Shown piece by piece: positions 22,482-33,260 of a stretch of DNA of 64,000 bases; position 1 is the stretch's first letter, and each line of letters starts with the position of its first letter. A model generated the notes under the pieces. It saw nothing but the letters and a program-made list of their open reading frames with translations. It did not search any database and was not told the DNA's origin. This DNA is from Isoetes taiwanensis (taxonomy: Eukaryota; Streptophyta; Lycopodiopsida; Isoetales; Isoetaceae): the NCBI GenBank assembly GCA_021234155.1, contig JAJEKV010000002.1, forward strand, positions 4,847,795-4,911,794. The letters run 5' to 3'. The position numbers were made by a program, and so were the translations under genes.

Positions 22482-25400
22482 TTTTTTTTTTTTTTTTTTT
22501 TTGAAGAACTGTGTCATCAATATATTAAAAGAATGGTAATGTTACAAAGCAAGTGAGGAGGAAGGAGAACGCCTAAAAGAGGCAATGATACCTCGACACT
22601 CCACAACAAACTCACGAAAAAAATCGCAACTCTATTGCTGTACAAAACCGACCATCACCATCTACAACACCCAAGAAGTCCCGCCAAATGGCAAACTTTC
22701 ATCTACTACTCCCGGGAACACCAGAAAGCTTTGAAATAGCTTGTACCGAGTCGAGGAATCGAGAGGTCGCGGCAGTGAATCCCCGAAAGATCCACAACCG
22801 CCCGCTTCCAAATCAGCCACACCAACAAACCAAGCCATGCACGGATGCAAGGTTTGCCGCAAGAGCGCCAAGCACCAGATACACATGAAGCAGCAAGAAT
22901 CGCTAGCTAGTCAATCTCACCAAATGTAGCCCTAACCCAATCCCAGCAAAGCCACGCAAGTGAGGGCATAAACCGCATAATGCTCCACAGCCTCAATGAT
23001 GAAGGCCACGACAAGGGCGAGAGGGCTCACACCCGCCTAAACCGACTCACAAGGGCATTCACCACGACATGGCCCGGTGCACCACCGCCACATAAGCACC
23101 CTAACCTTCGTGGGGAAGTGAGCTCCATGTCCACGCCCAAACCGAAGGCCATCGAGAACCCTGAAGCCGCAAAGACCACTTGCCGAAGGGGGCAAGTGTC
23201 ATGAATAGCCGCACCCAAGAAGAAGACCGCACAGCAAGAAGACACAACATCCTGATGAACCTTCCAAACCCGCACCACCACATCATCCCCGAGGGATATA
23301 GGTATGTGTAGCGGAATACTCCCACCACGTGTTCTCAGATAGCTCCTACATCGCCTCAGCGTAAAGCGAGCTCGAAAAGAACTCCCACGGGCTAGTTGAC
23401 CACCCCAATACCAATCCTCCAAGGTGAGCACAAAGCAGCTTGCTCTCCAACGGGCTCAAGGGTCCGAGCATGCACAAAGGGCAGCCAAGGGCAAGTGCGC
23501 AGGGGGGTAGAGGAACACACAAGAAAGGAGAAGAGTGGTGATAAATCGAGGCATAATCTATTTGGAAGAGCACACGACATGATCCCAAGCCCGCAACACA
23601 CACGTGGAGAAAAGGGGATGCATGTGGGAAAGGCCGAGACTATACAACAAAGGCTCCGTGGCAACTCCACATGCACATGACGGGCTTCCCAAACACCACA
23701 CAATGGCTTAAGAGATCGCAACAACAGGCCAAGACTGTGAGAAGATGCTCCATCCCGCGCAGAATGCTCCAAATAAACTTGGAGACCAACACCTTACTAT
23801 GCTTAAATCCGTAATGGCTAAGCCCCCATCCTCCCGGGCGTGAGACACTTCCACCAAGCCACTTTAACAACCGCCCCTTCATCATCCCCTCCCTTCCACA
23901 CAAAATTTCGAACAATCTTATCCAAAGCCCCGTATCTTACCCGTGAGCTAGCATCGCAGATGTCAGATACACATGAGTGCTACAGTAATCGGGACTTGGC
24001 AATAGTGATCCTACCGCCGGGACAACTTGCTACCCTTCCACCAATTGAGGTGTTTCGCAACCCCCGCAAAATCTCATCCCACACCCTCCATGGAAACATC
24101 CCTCCAAAGGGAATACCCAACAGCTTAGTAACTTATTACCCGGAAGCACCTTCCAAGGGAATAGAGCCAAACAAGGGGAGGCGGAGTCACCGGGCCCATA
24201 ATGCGGAGCACTTACCCCAATTCGTAAGAATGCCCGAGGCCAAGGAGAAAGTATCCAACAAACCCTTCACATTCCGCAAATTCCTCTTCTCGCCACCAAG
24301 AAGAGGAAAGTGTCATCGCTTAAACCGGGTTAATAAATATCGCCATCCCGCATCCGGGGCCCATCCACCATTCCTCCTCCATCGCAGCCTAAAAACACCG
24401 GAGACAAAGGCTTCCGCCACAATCGTGAACAAAAACGGGCCAAAGGGTACCCCCCGACGCACCCCCGCCTTAAGGAGAAAAGGTGGAGGGTTCACCCCGG
24501 CACACCATCGTGAGCCCGTGGCTGACCTATGCCGCTTCATGATCGTTCTCGAAAGCGTGGACCACAGCCCAACGCTAACATCATGGCGCATAAGAACTCC
24601 TAACGGACACTATCGTAAGCTTTGGCAAAGTCAAGCTTAAGATAGGCAATGCCTTGCTCTGTTTTCTCCCGCCCAATAAAGGCCCTCATAAGCTGCGGCA
24701 ACATTAGTCAAAATGTTCCTCCTGTGGACAAACCCAGATCAGACCTTACTAATGGAAGAAGTCAACACCGGCTTCAACTTCACGCCAGGCTTTCGTTGAA
24801 TAATCTTATACATGAGGATAACAAGGAGATAGGCCTCCAATCATTAATAGTAGAAGGTTGTTTAACCTTAGGAATCAAGGAAATGCATGCGGTATTCAAG
24901 ATCCTATCCATTTGAGAAGACCGCAAAGAACTCAAGGTACACCGGTACAATCGACTCACCAGCCCACTCCCAATAAGTCTAAAAAGAACTCCACAGGATG
25001 CCATCCAGCCTGTGACATTTATCCTTGGCCATGCACATACATGCCGCCGCTTAAATCCGCCTCCGAGAGTTCCCCGCCCTCCAAGCTCTCAACCGATGAG
25101 GCGTAATAGATGGTTTAATAGCCCCCAAAACAAGCCCCCCGATCTCCCGCCATAGGGAAGAATGCATTGTGCTAAAAACCCCGAGAAATGGGCATGCACA
25201 TACCTCTTCAAATCAGCGGATCCTCCAAAGTCCAGCCATCAGGCAAAGCAAGGGACGCCATAGATGCCGCGATATCGCCACGCCTAGTTGCTCTGAAGAA
25301 CACCTATTTTAACTTGTGTCCCCCTCCTTCAACAGGTAAGGGTTGTTTTCACACGCGCTCTCCCGTGACTTTAACCTGCTCCAGAGCAACAATACGCCGG

Positions 25401-26625
25401 CAACACTACATTCTCCCTAATGCCATCAAAAGGTCGCGGCCTTTAATCCTCTCCAACTCCCCGATAGAGACCATGCAACTCCCGCCGCCTTTCGCCGCGA
25501 CATGCCGCTTACCAAAGACCTTTGGCAAAACGCTTCACCCCGCCAAGGCCACCATACCGTATATACCCTTCAGAGATGAAAAGGTATCAAGCCACAACCC
25601 CGCACCGGGCCGAGAACCGCAGACGCCAAAAGTCGGGTGTTCAAACGAACACCGCCCTAGAGGGCCGAGAGGCAATCGCGACTCGACCGAACAAAACCCG
25701 AGGGTAATGATCAGAAATGGAGGTAGATGAATGTTACGGGGCAAAGAGGGCACACCATCCAAAGGCACATGGGGAAGCATAACACCGGCCATGCCGAGCA
25801 TACGCCCCTACCGCCAAGCACTAACCGCCTATTACAATAGGTGAAAGACAAGTCCCCTGTGGACCTCAACCAAGGCCAAATCCCCAGAACAAACGAGACC
25901 ATCGATCCTCTCAAACCCATGCACAACCCGGGTTCCAACCAGAGCAATCCTCTACTGGCTTCTACCATATTGAAGTCCCCTAACAACAACCAAGTTTAAC
26001 CAACCCCACCAAGGGCTCAAGAACTTATTCCGAATCGTGGGCCCATAAAGCACCCGGCTGAGAAGGCCGATTAGGGCATAAACATTAACAATCCCCACTC
26101 TTGCCCTCCCTCCAACCACTTAATTATTGCCCACCGACCAAACTCCGTCACGCAGAAAGTAATGCGGACTCGACATCCATCCTCCAAGCAATAAGAGTAC
26201 CCCACACTAGTCCTTAAGAAAGAAGCAATAGAGGCAAACCGCCTATCAACCATATTCATGAGCCTAGACATATCACCCCAGGACACTTATGCTCCTGAAT
26301 GCAAACAATATCAGGACGCAACTGCCGAAGTGCCAAAGAAACACGGGCCCTCTTACTACTAGAGGACCGCACCCCCCGCACATTCCAACTAAGGATCGAC
26401 CTATTCATCCCGGAGGAGAAATGTCCAGCCCCACATGCCTACCCACCAGGCCATCAACCCACTCCACAGAGTCATCATCTAGAGCCAGAGGATTAATCAC
26501 AGCAATATGACCCACGCTCTACGTGAGATTCCACTTCCAACACGTGTTGGAAGTCCCCCAGGCAGCTCCATAGAGTCATGGGCTGCACTAGTCTCTACCT
26601 CCACCCGGGCTGCTCCAGCCACCTC
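22482..26625 (-). mobile_element. L1-clade LINE inserted in an exon of the ParB-like gene
   Basis: A long T run on + (22475-22502) is the poly(A) tail of a - strand element, and 15-bp target-site duplications flank it. ORF2 starts at about 26411 with NRSILSWNVRGVRSSSSKR and PDIVCIQEHK (endonuclease N-terminus). It continues with LLGDFNMVEAS and SGDLSFTYCNRR-like endonuclease motifs (25711-25989 frame, slightly broken). Reverse transcriptase shows ISLIPKVKQPSTINDWRPIS (24780-25004) and GVRRGVPFGPFLFTIVAEA (24313-24591; functional RTs have G-x-R-Q-G-x-PLSP). C-terminal sequence extends to about 22660. ORF1 is missing, so the copy is 5'-truncated just before ORF2. Numerous stops and frameshifts make it inactive. 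Confidence 0.93.
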
Positions 26626-26640
26626 ATGCTCATGTTTTTT
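26626..26640. repeat. target-site duplication of the LINE, right copy
   Basis: ATGCTCATGTTTTTT, identical to 22466-22480. Counting the duplication once keeps the - strand exon open across the insertion point. Confidence 0.9.
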
Positions 26641-26821
26641 TGTTTTCCTTCAATATTTTTTTTTGGTTTCTTTCCGGTGGAGCTAGCTTGTTCTTTAAGC
26701 TCACCATCCTTGAACATGCAAAATATTTTTTCTTGAAGATCCCAAACCTGTTAATGGTCGAAGTCAAATAATTTAGTGTTGAGTAGCATAACTTGAAAGC
26801 CTAACCTTGAAACCAGTGCTC

Positions 26822-26919
26822 GGTATAAATTTATACCGAGCCAAGGCACGGAAAAATTTAAACCGAGCCCAGGCACGGTATAAATTTATACCGAGCCAAG
26901 GCACGGTATAAATTTATAC
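26822..26919. promoter_or_regulatory. palindrome array 2 (four sites)
   Basis: Sites at 26822, 26850 (degenerate), 26878 and 26905, 27-28 bp apart, with the spacer GAGCCAAGGCAC repeated. The array sits inside the ParB-like gene intron 26748-26990. Confidence 0.8.
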
Positions 26920-27966
26920 AGTTTGAGGGCACTGCACAGTTCACTCTACATTAAACATACTACTAAAAGATGATTAAAAGTTTTACTTACTTGACCATCT
27001 CTGAAGGCAAGCTGGAAGTAATTGTTGTACTGCTTTACAGCCATTATAGGCTTCTTATCGAATCGAATCGAGGCAAAGACTCTGCGGACACAAGCTTCTC
27101 GAAGCTCTTGGAGCTTGTTCTTTTGCTTCTTGAAGTCCTCTCCATGCACTTGTTTAAATTCCACGTACTCTCGGTGCATAAAGCAGATCTTGTCTATCAG
27201 GCTCATTTTTAATCTGAAGTCATTGTCGAGATTGTGACTCACAGCAATGACCTTTGCTTCTTCGTCTGTCACCCCACGTAGATATGTGCTTCCACGCTCT
27301 TCCAGACTTCATTACGACTTTCTTCTTTTGAAAGTTCTTTTCTTGCTTTATAACTATGTGTGCCTCCAAGAACATAATAGGTGTAATCTTCGAAATCTGC
27401 CTTTTTGTAGTCTTTTAATTGGTTGCACTGACTTCGGTCTACCATCACAACTAGTGGCGACACATGGGCATGAGGATTCCTTCTCATTCTTTGCTTGAGG
27501 ATAGCCACATATGCCGTCAGACGACTTTCGGACTGAAGCACTCTCACCCCATCTTCATTTTTTGGTGGCCTCTTAATCGTGCTCAGTGTCAATGAAATGG
27601 TTTGCTTGAGGAGTTTGGTCTCATTAACCCTCTTAAAAATAGCACTTGACTTATCTGACGGCCGCACAACAATGTCCCCCCCAGGAGCCCTTTGGAGAGC
27701 TTCTGCTGACTCCTCTATGGTCAAGGCCTTTGTGGTTCTTGACCTTTTTTTGGTGGGAGGCTGTGTACCAATGTTGATCTCTTGCTCTTCCCTCTTGTCA
27801 CCACCGGTTCCTCCTCTTCCTCTTCTTGTTCCGAAACCTCGTCCTTCTCGACATCTTCTTGAGGAAGTGGGTACCAAAGACCATTGACCATTTCCTTTTG
27901 TTCACAAAGTACTGAGGACAAAATGTCCACTATGTCCTGTAATGCAGGGTAAATTAGAAAGATGAC

Positions 27967-27981
27967 GGTATAAATTTATAC
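27967..27981. promoter_or_regulatory. single palindrome site
   Basis: GGTATAAATTTATAC, a single copy in the short intron 27937-28005 of the ParB-like gene. Confidence 0.7.
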
Positions 27982-28606
27982 GTGAAGCCACTAAGAACAA
28001 CTTACATAGCCCTTCTTGTAATTTTCTGCCATGTAATCATGGACGTCTTTAGGTCTGCACATGCTTATACGAAGCATTCTACTGTTCAGAATATAAAAGA
28101 CTTCACCGTTGTCATTTAGGCACTTCATAAAAATCTCATCTTCATTTTCTGTTGCAGTGAGGCTTATCATTTCGCCGGCGGGGTAAATAATCATCTTTGG
28201 TAAACTTTCCCCTCCCTGACTGATTACACAAATAAAGGTACTTCCTCGATGGGTTTGGCGCCTCGTTCCCTCAGTAATGCGTCCATGTCTGGTCTGTGAG
28301 TTCATATGTTTGTGGCTCTGTTGGGTTTGCCTTTGATGATTGGCCTCTCTGTGTGAACTTGATCTTGGGGCTGAAAAGGCGCAAAAAAACCCATTTTTAC
28401 ACCAAAAATACAGTTTTTCTCCACTATTTTGGACACTTTTAACTGTAAGAAAAATGGCTTAAAGGACCTAAAATGCACGCTATTTTAACCCTTTATTTGT
28501 GTCACTTGACCTTAAAACACAACATTATTACTCAACTACTAAGGTTGAGGACATTTTTTTAGACTCTCGACACTTTACGAGAATAGAAACCATAAATGTT
28601 GTCTTC

Positions 28607-28905
28607 TGTATAAATTTATACCGAAATTGTTCTGGAACGGTATAAACTTAGACGCCTCGAGCACGAGCGGTATAAATTTATACCGTTGCAGAACACTCGC
28701 GGTATAAATTTATACGCCTCGAGCACGAGCGGTATAAATTTATACCGATCCAGAACATTAAGAAAGTGTTCTAGAACGGTATAAATTTATACCACTTCGT
28801 GCTCGAGGACCAAGGAATGTTACAGAATAAAGATAAATTTATACCGGCCGTAGCTGGAGGCGATAAATTTATACCGCTCCAAAACAATTCGGTATAAATT
28901 TATAC
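28607..28905. promoter_or_regulatory. palindrome array 3 (nine sites)
   Basis: Sites near 28607, 28639, 28669, 28701, 28731, 28778, 28831, 28861 and 28891; most starts are 30-32 bp apart. Spacers CCTCGAGCACGAG (28654 and 28716) and CGTGCTCGAGG (28798) are inverted relative to each other, so part of the array is a larger inverted structure centred near 28762. It occupies the proposed first intron of the ParB-like gene (28371-28970). Confidence 0.85.
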
Positions 28906-28978
28906 GTATGAGCTTAGACTCAAGCGATTAAAAGAGAAGAGAAACTAGAATAATGCAGTTAGACACTTACGTGGCCAT

Positions 28979-29069
28979 GATCGTATGGATTCGCTTTATA
29001 CATTGAGGAGAAACAAATTGAGGGTATATAAAGCTAGCCATGACCGACTCAGTAGCGATATAGAAAAAA
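28979..29069. promoter_or_regulatory. shared divergent promoter region
   Basis: Only 91 bp separate the two proposed start codons. A TATATAAA element at 29026 (GGTATATAAAGC on +) reads as a TATA-like box in both directions. The window between the starts contains no full copy of the 16-bp palindrome; these lie in the first introns on either side. Start codons are assigned from matching donor sites, not from transcript data. Confidence 0.5.
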
Positions 29070-32000
29070 ATGGAATCGGCCGTGCCGCTTTTAAGTACCT
29101 ACGGTAAGTGCCGTTCAATATATAGCGTTTCCCGCGCGTCTCTCCCATACCTGAAATTCGTGGGTTTCGTTATAAATTTATCGCATTTCTGTTCTATGTT
29201 GCCCTCCCTCTGTATAAATTTATACCATCTTCGTATAAATTTATATCTACCATTTCAAAGTTTCCCTTCTGCAGTATAAATTTATATACCATCTCGGTAT
29301 AAATTTATACCGTCTATCTACGTCATAAATTTCTATGATTAAGGACCTAACTTTCTGAGTATGGCTCGAGAGAAAAGAAGCTCAGAGCCTCCCTCTTACG
29401 TTAGGGCTTCCTCCTCAATGACTTTCACACCTCCTCAATCGACACGAGAAGTAGCCCGCGAAATGCGCCTCCGATATTCAAACCCCCGGCTACGTTGGGT
29501 TTACTCCACCCGACCACCTCGGCTTCCACCACCAGTTCAATTTACTCCACCACACCCCTGCTCCTGACGTCATTTGCCCCCACCAATGCATTTTGCTCCA
29601 CCCGCGGGGCTACAGAGCTCAGATTACCTCCTCCGGTTCATTTTTAACGCGTCTCCCATAGTCCCATCGTAGGCTGCCTCCGGAGGCAAATCGCGCCAAC
29701 TCCATCCATTTCGTTAATTGGTACTACAACAAAGTGGGAGCATTCGGCGCCCGCAACTCACTCGTGTTCTCACGACGCCGGGGAGCTGGTCAATTACGTC
29801 ACCAACCTCGATTATTTTTCCCGGAGAGGGAAAGCACCTCCCCCCAGGACTTGCCCACACCAAACCTCTCAGCATCTACTAGTACACCATTTGTTGCTCC
29901 CGTGTCAGACGAAGAAACACTTCATGTTGATCTCTCAGATGAGGACCTACCAAAGCCACAAGACTCTATGTTCGAATTCAAAGCTCCTGCAAGTAAAAAT
30001 CTTAAGCGAAACTTACACAAGAAAGCATGTACATCCCAAAGAAGAAAGAAACTTATGGACAAGGCTCACTTGAGGGTAACACATACAAAGCACTGTTGTT
30101 CTCAACGTTCTTTGCTTAAGATTGGACTAAAGGAATTGAGGTTGATTCGTGATAGTTACAGTTCAATGACTCTGTTAGACCAAAGGGGCTACTTAGCCTT
30201 CAATATTAGGCCAGATTATGATGAAAGGTTTACTTACATAGCTGGTGGCCACACGATCGTCAAACGACCTTTTGATTCATGCTTTTCAGGCGACTTGACC
30301 GCTGTAAAAAGGCTTGACAAGAATCCGGGCATTAATGACTCCGCCATTAGGGAGGTATATCGAGAATTCATGCCCTTCAATGTGTTTCTTGGATGGAAGG
30401 TTTCTTTAAGGAGTCATGCAGAAACTCCCTAACAACCCTATGTACCACTTGGTGACAACTTCCAACAAACGTGAAGTCTGATAATTATAAGGATATGTGT
30501 GTTGAGGTTGGAGAACGCCATATGCTGCTACTCTTACTTCAGCGTGCTCGGAAAAAGAGTTTTCTCAGCGTATCCATTCCTAGAAAAGCAGGATGTCTTT
30601 TGTGCTACATAGCTCTGAATTAAAGCTGGAGACAAAATGCAAGGACACTTCACACTAAAAAAAGTAAGCTTCCAAAAGCGTGTTCTTGCCTAATTCTACT
30701 TAAAAGTAGGTTCTTTCCTAAACATATTTTTCATTTAGGATGCATTGAAAAGAAACCTGAACAAGCGGAGAGAACAACAATCTTTGGAAAGGGAGAAAAT
30801 TGACAAAACATAGGAAGAAAGCCTTTGGAACAACCACTTTCGGCTACATATCGGTTGTTATTGATGGAATGGACGAGGAAGAAGACCACCCTACCACATT
30901 TTGTCAATGTGCCTAAGGATGCTCTGAAGAAGATTTCATACACGCATGTTGTTGGTGCTATGGTATTTAATGGAAAACTATCTTGCAAGGCATTTTTGAA
31001 CTATCAAACATTCATGCTGATCCAAATCTCACTATCACAATATTGAATAAGCTTCTTTCCAATCTAGAACATATACCTCGGGTTCTATATCTTGACTAGA
31101 CAACACGACAAGACAAAATAAGAATCGGGCATTGTTTGCTTATCGTGCTATGCTAGTTGAGAAACAAATCTTTAAGAAGGTGAAGATTGGTTTTACGCTG
31201 TTGGTCATACACACGATCAAATTGATCGGATGTTGATGAGGTTCTCTAAGCGTCTTGCTCGAAAAAGCTCTCAACCTACCAAAGAATGATTGAGGTTATC
31301 AAGATTCCTACAATCCTCGTCCGGACATCGAAGTTATTAGAAGAAACTTATGATTTCAAGGAATGGATTTACCGGAGAGATCAACTGGGTCGCTATTGAG
31401 CCCTTGAGAAACATTACATTTCAACATCAGATCAAAATTCCACTTGTAGATGGCAAGGCCATCTTACAAGGAAAGAAATATGCCGCGCATCCTTGCGATT
31501 AGCGCGGCGGTGTATTCAATTCATTCGCACCATCCCCAATACTAGTTCTATGCTCTCTGCGAGAATCAAATGCCTCTAAAAAAGCTTGAAAGAAATCACA
31601 AAGAGTAAAAAGGAGGGAAGAGCATTTGACTCAAACAAATCATTGGATTATATTGAGACAAGTATTTGATCATGCTCTAACCACTTTGGGGAGGCGAGAT
31701 GCTTTATGGTGGCCTCAGTTTTTTTCGGCGGCGTGACATGTTGCAAGCTTCATTACAAGGTCGAAGACCGGTTACATTCAAGCGGCCATCTAGGCAAACT
31801 CCTCCCTACAAGTTGAGAATCAAGAGGAACATGTAGAGATAATGGCTAGCTCGGATGAAGATGACAGAGTCATGTACATAATCGCCCCAGATACGGCACA
31901 ACAAGTTGCTCGAAAGTATCAGGTTAGGTCCGAGATTGAGAAAAGGAATGCTCATAAATTTGTCCCGGTGATAATGATGAATCTGGAAAACTATTCTGGC

Positions 32001-32461
32001 TAGCTAAAGTACTGGAGATAACAAGAGAGGATGGAATTCCCACTCAATTAAAAGTGCACTGGATGAGAACAAATGCTGCCAATGCTTTCAGTGGGAGTTA
32101 TACTTTGGAGATGGTAAAAATAGGAGTGGGAAAGAGAGCAAAGTCCAAAGCAAACACTGTTGTCATAGATCTAGCTGAAGTAAAGGTTCTTGCATATGAC
32201 TTTGTTCTGACTGCTGCTAATAAGTTACGTATGGTCACTCAAACTTTAATAAGGTCGGCATGTGGATTAGTCAAACAACCTAGAAAGGTGGCCAAAAAAG
32301 ATGATGAGGATTCACTTGTAGACAGTGAGGAAGAAGATCGTTCGAGTACATCCAGTTTTGAGAGTGAAGCTGAGGATGAAGGCTCAAGTGATCAGGGATT
32401 AAATGAGTCTGAGGATGAGATGCATCCTGATATTGCTGCAAAATGTAAGTTTGTCCGATGA
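29070..32461 (+). pseudogene. DUF7869-like transposase-type gene with chromo/BAH-like C-terminus
   Basis: Exon 1 is 29070-29103 (MESAVPLLSTY, donor GTAAGTG). Exon 2 starts at 29344 and is in frame (MAREKRSSEPPSYV). After a proline-rich, stop-interrupted stretch, 29734-30432 has a cysteine-containing N-terminal region (HTKHCCSQRSLLKIGLKEL, then DQRGYLAFNI). A core follows in shifting frames: IDGMD (30859), PHFVNVPKDALKKISYTHVV, then LDNTTRQNKNRA (31096) and VGHTHDQIDRMLMRFSKRLA (31200), and DFKEWI (31353). This series of conserved acidic residues matches proteins I associate with DUF7869 and suggests an RNase H-like catalytic core. From 31960, GDNDESGKLFWLAKVLEIT and a KVHW segment resemble a chromo/BAH-type module, followed by an acidic tail ending at 32461. 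Multiple frameshifts and stops indicate decay. Confidence 0.65.
29169..29338. promoter_or_regulatory. palindrome array 4 (six sites)
   Basis: Sites near 29169, 29211, 29231, 29273, 29296 and 29323 (some half-sites degenerate), with CATCT in several spacers. The array lies in the proposed first intron (29104-29343) of the DUF7869-like gene, mirroring array 3 on the other side of the promoter. Confidence 0.8.
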
Positions 32462-32841
32462 CTCGAACATGTAAAGAACAGAAAGTGCAGATGATCAGTG
32501 TTTCTCAAAATGTCCTATATTTTTGACAATTTTGTTCATAATTTTGTACAATTTTCACAACCTTGAATATATCACTTCTTTGTCACTCTACTACCCTTGC
32601 TATTTTTTTATTGCCCCTTTTTTGCTACACTTTATATAAGTAACTATTTTTTGTTCTAAATTAGGATGATGAAAATTGCTATTTAAAATTTTTGCATGGA
32701 AGTTATGTTCAATCAACCCCTCAAAAAGGGTACCTAAATTACCTAAATTGTCACACCTGTCACACAAAAACCTTAAAAATGGACTTTTTAAGGGAATTTT
32801 AGGGAATCTTTCAAAGATTCCTTTTGAAGTGCGTTTGGAGC

Positions 32842-32872
32842 AAATAAGTGCGTTTCATTTTAAACTTTGTTA
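32842..32872 (-). repeat. right terminal inverted repeat
   Basis: Reverse complement of 20249-20279 with one mismatch. A second AAGTGCGTTT lies just inside (32827-32836) in the same orientation as the one in this TIR. Sequence following the element is GGTGGCAAAT. Confidence 0.85.
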
Positions 32873-33072
32873 GGTGGCAAATAGAAGCTTATGCTGCTAA
32901 TACAACTTAAACAAGAAACTCGACAATTTTCCCAGGAGAAGAATCCTTGCCAAGTGCCATTTCTAGGAAAAGCTCAAAGGCAATCATGGCCATTCTGCAT
33001 AACATGCATGTACAACCAACTGATCTGATTTTTACAACCAACTGACCTGACAAGTTTCAAATCTATCAAGTT

Positions 33073-33260
33073 CTAGCAATTAACATCCACAAACCCATCA
33101 TTCGTTAGTGATTCACCTTCTATTATTGTACTCAATTTCTTGCTTGCTTGAAGCTTTTGCAAAAGGTCAATCATAACAATAGAATTCGTTGCATTAAGCA
33201 TCCCCCCAGCAACAATGATGTCTTTCAGTTCCGACTGTAAGGAAAAATATATTGTAACCA
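33073..33260 (-). CDS. possible terminal exon of an unidentified gene
   Basis: On the - strand an acceptor TTCCTTACAG precedes an open stretch SELKDIIVAGGMLNATNSIV continuing to LLQKLQASKKLSTII and a stop at 33073. It looks like a 3' coding exon, but upstream exons were not found and the family is unknown. Chance remains possible. Confidence 0.3.

Larger units (their letters stand above)
21937..28978 (-). pseudogene. ParB-like domain protein gene, multi-exon, interrupted by a LINE
   Basis: Exons by splice sites: 28971..28978 (ATGGCCAC before GTAAGT), 28006..28370, 26991..27936, an exon starting at 26747 that is split by the LINE, 22146..22279 and 21937..22081. The third exon has an acidic N-terminal stretch (EQEEEEEEP), then a ParB/sulfiredoxin-like core: LTAYVAILKQRM, PLVVMVD, YYVLGGTHSYKARKEL (27330-27375) and, after a frameshift, VTDEEAKVIAVSHN. 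This matches the G-G-x-H-R/S-xx-A and later N box of ParB-type nuclease folds. The C-terminus is basic and helical (SFLNLVRRAKEERRRL) and ends YERFAMFD. Breaks seen: an A7 run near 27755, a G4 run at 27272, and a stop or frameshift in exon 2 near 28200-28265. If these are sequence errors the gene could be intact apart from the LINE. Function is unknown; a DNA-binding or element-maintenance role is inferred. Confidence 0.65.
20249..32872. mobile_element. 12.6-kb TIR-bounded DNA element with ParB-like and DUF7869-like genes and palindrome arrays
   Basis: Terminal inverted repeats of 31 bp with one mismatch lie at 20249-20279 and 32842-32872 (outer part TAACAARGTTTAAAATGAAA, then CGCACTTATTT). 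The inserted LINE (22482-26625) accounts for 4.1 kb, leaving about 8.5 kb of native element. Inside are a - strand ParB-like gene (21937-28978), a divergent + strand DUF7869-like gene (29070-32461), a second - strand gene (20617-21653) and about 26 copies of GGTATAAATTTATACC or close variants that I found nowhere else in the window. The extreme TA at each end could be a TA target duplication, or part of the TIR. Stops and frameshifts in both main genes show this copy is probably inactive. The superfamily is not one I can name with certainty. Confidence 0.75.

Noticed and set aside
23840-24640. 266-aa + strand ORF
   Set aside because: It is the antisense shadow of the L1 reverse transcriptase region; the - strand carries the recognisable motifs.
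21442-29338. CRISPR-like reading of the regularly spaced palindromes
   Set aside because: Repeats are only 16 bp, spacers are themselves partly repeated, spacing varies, and the context is an intron-containing eukaryotic element without cas genes.
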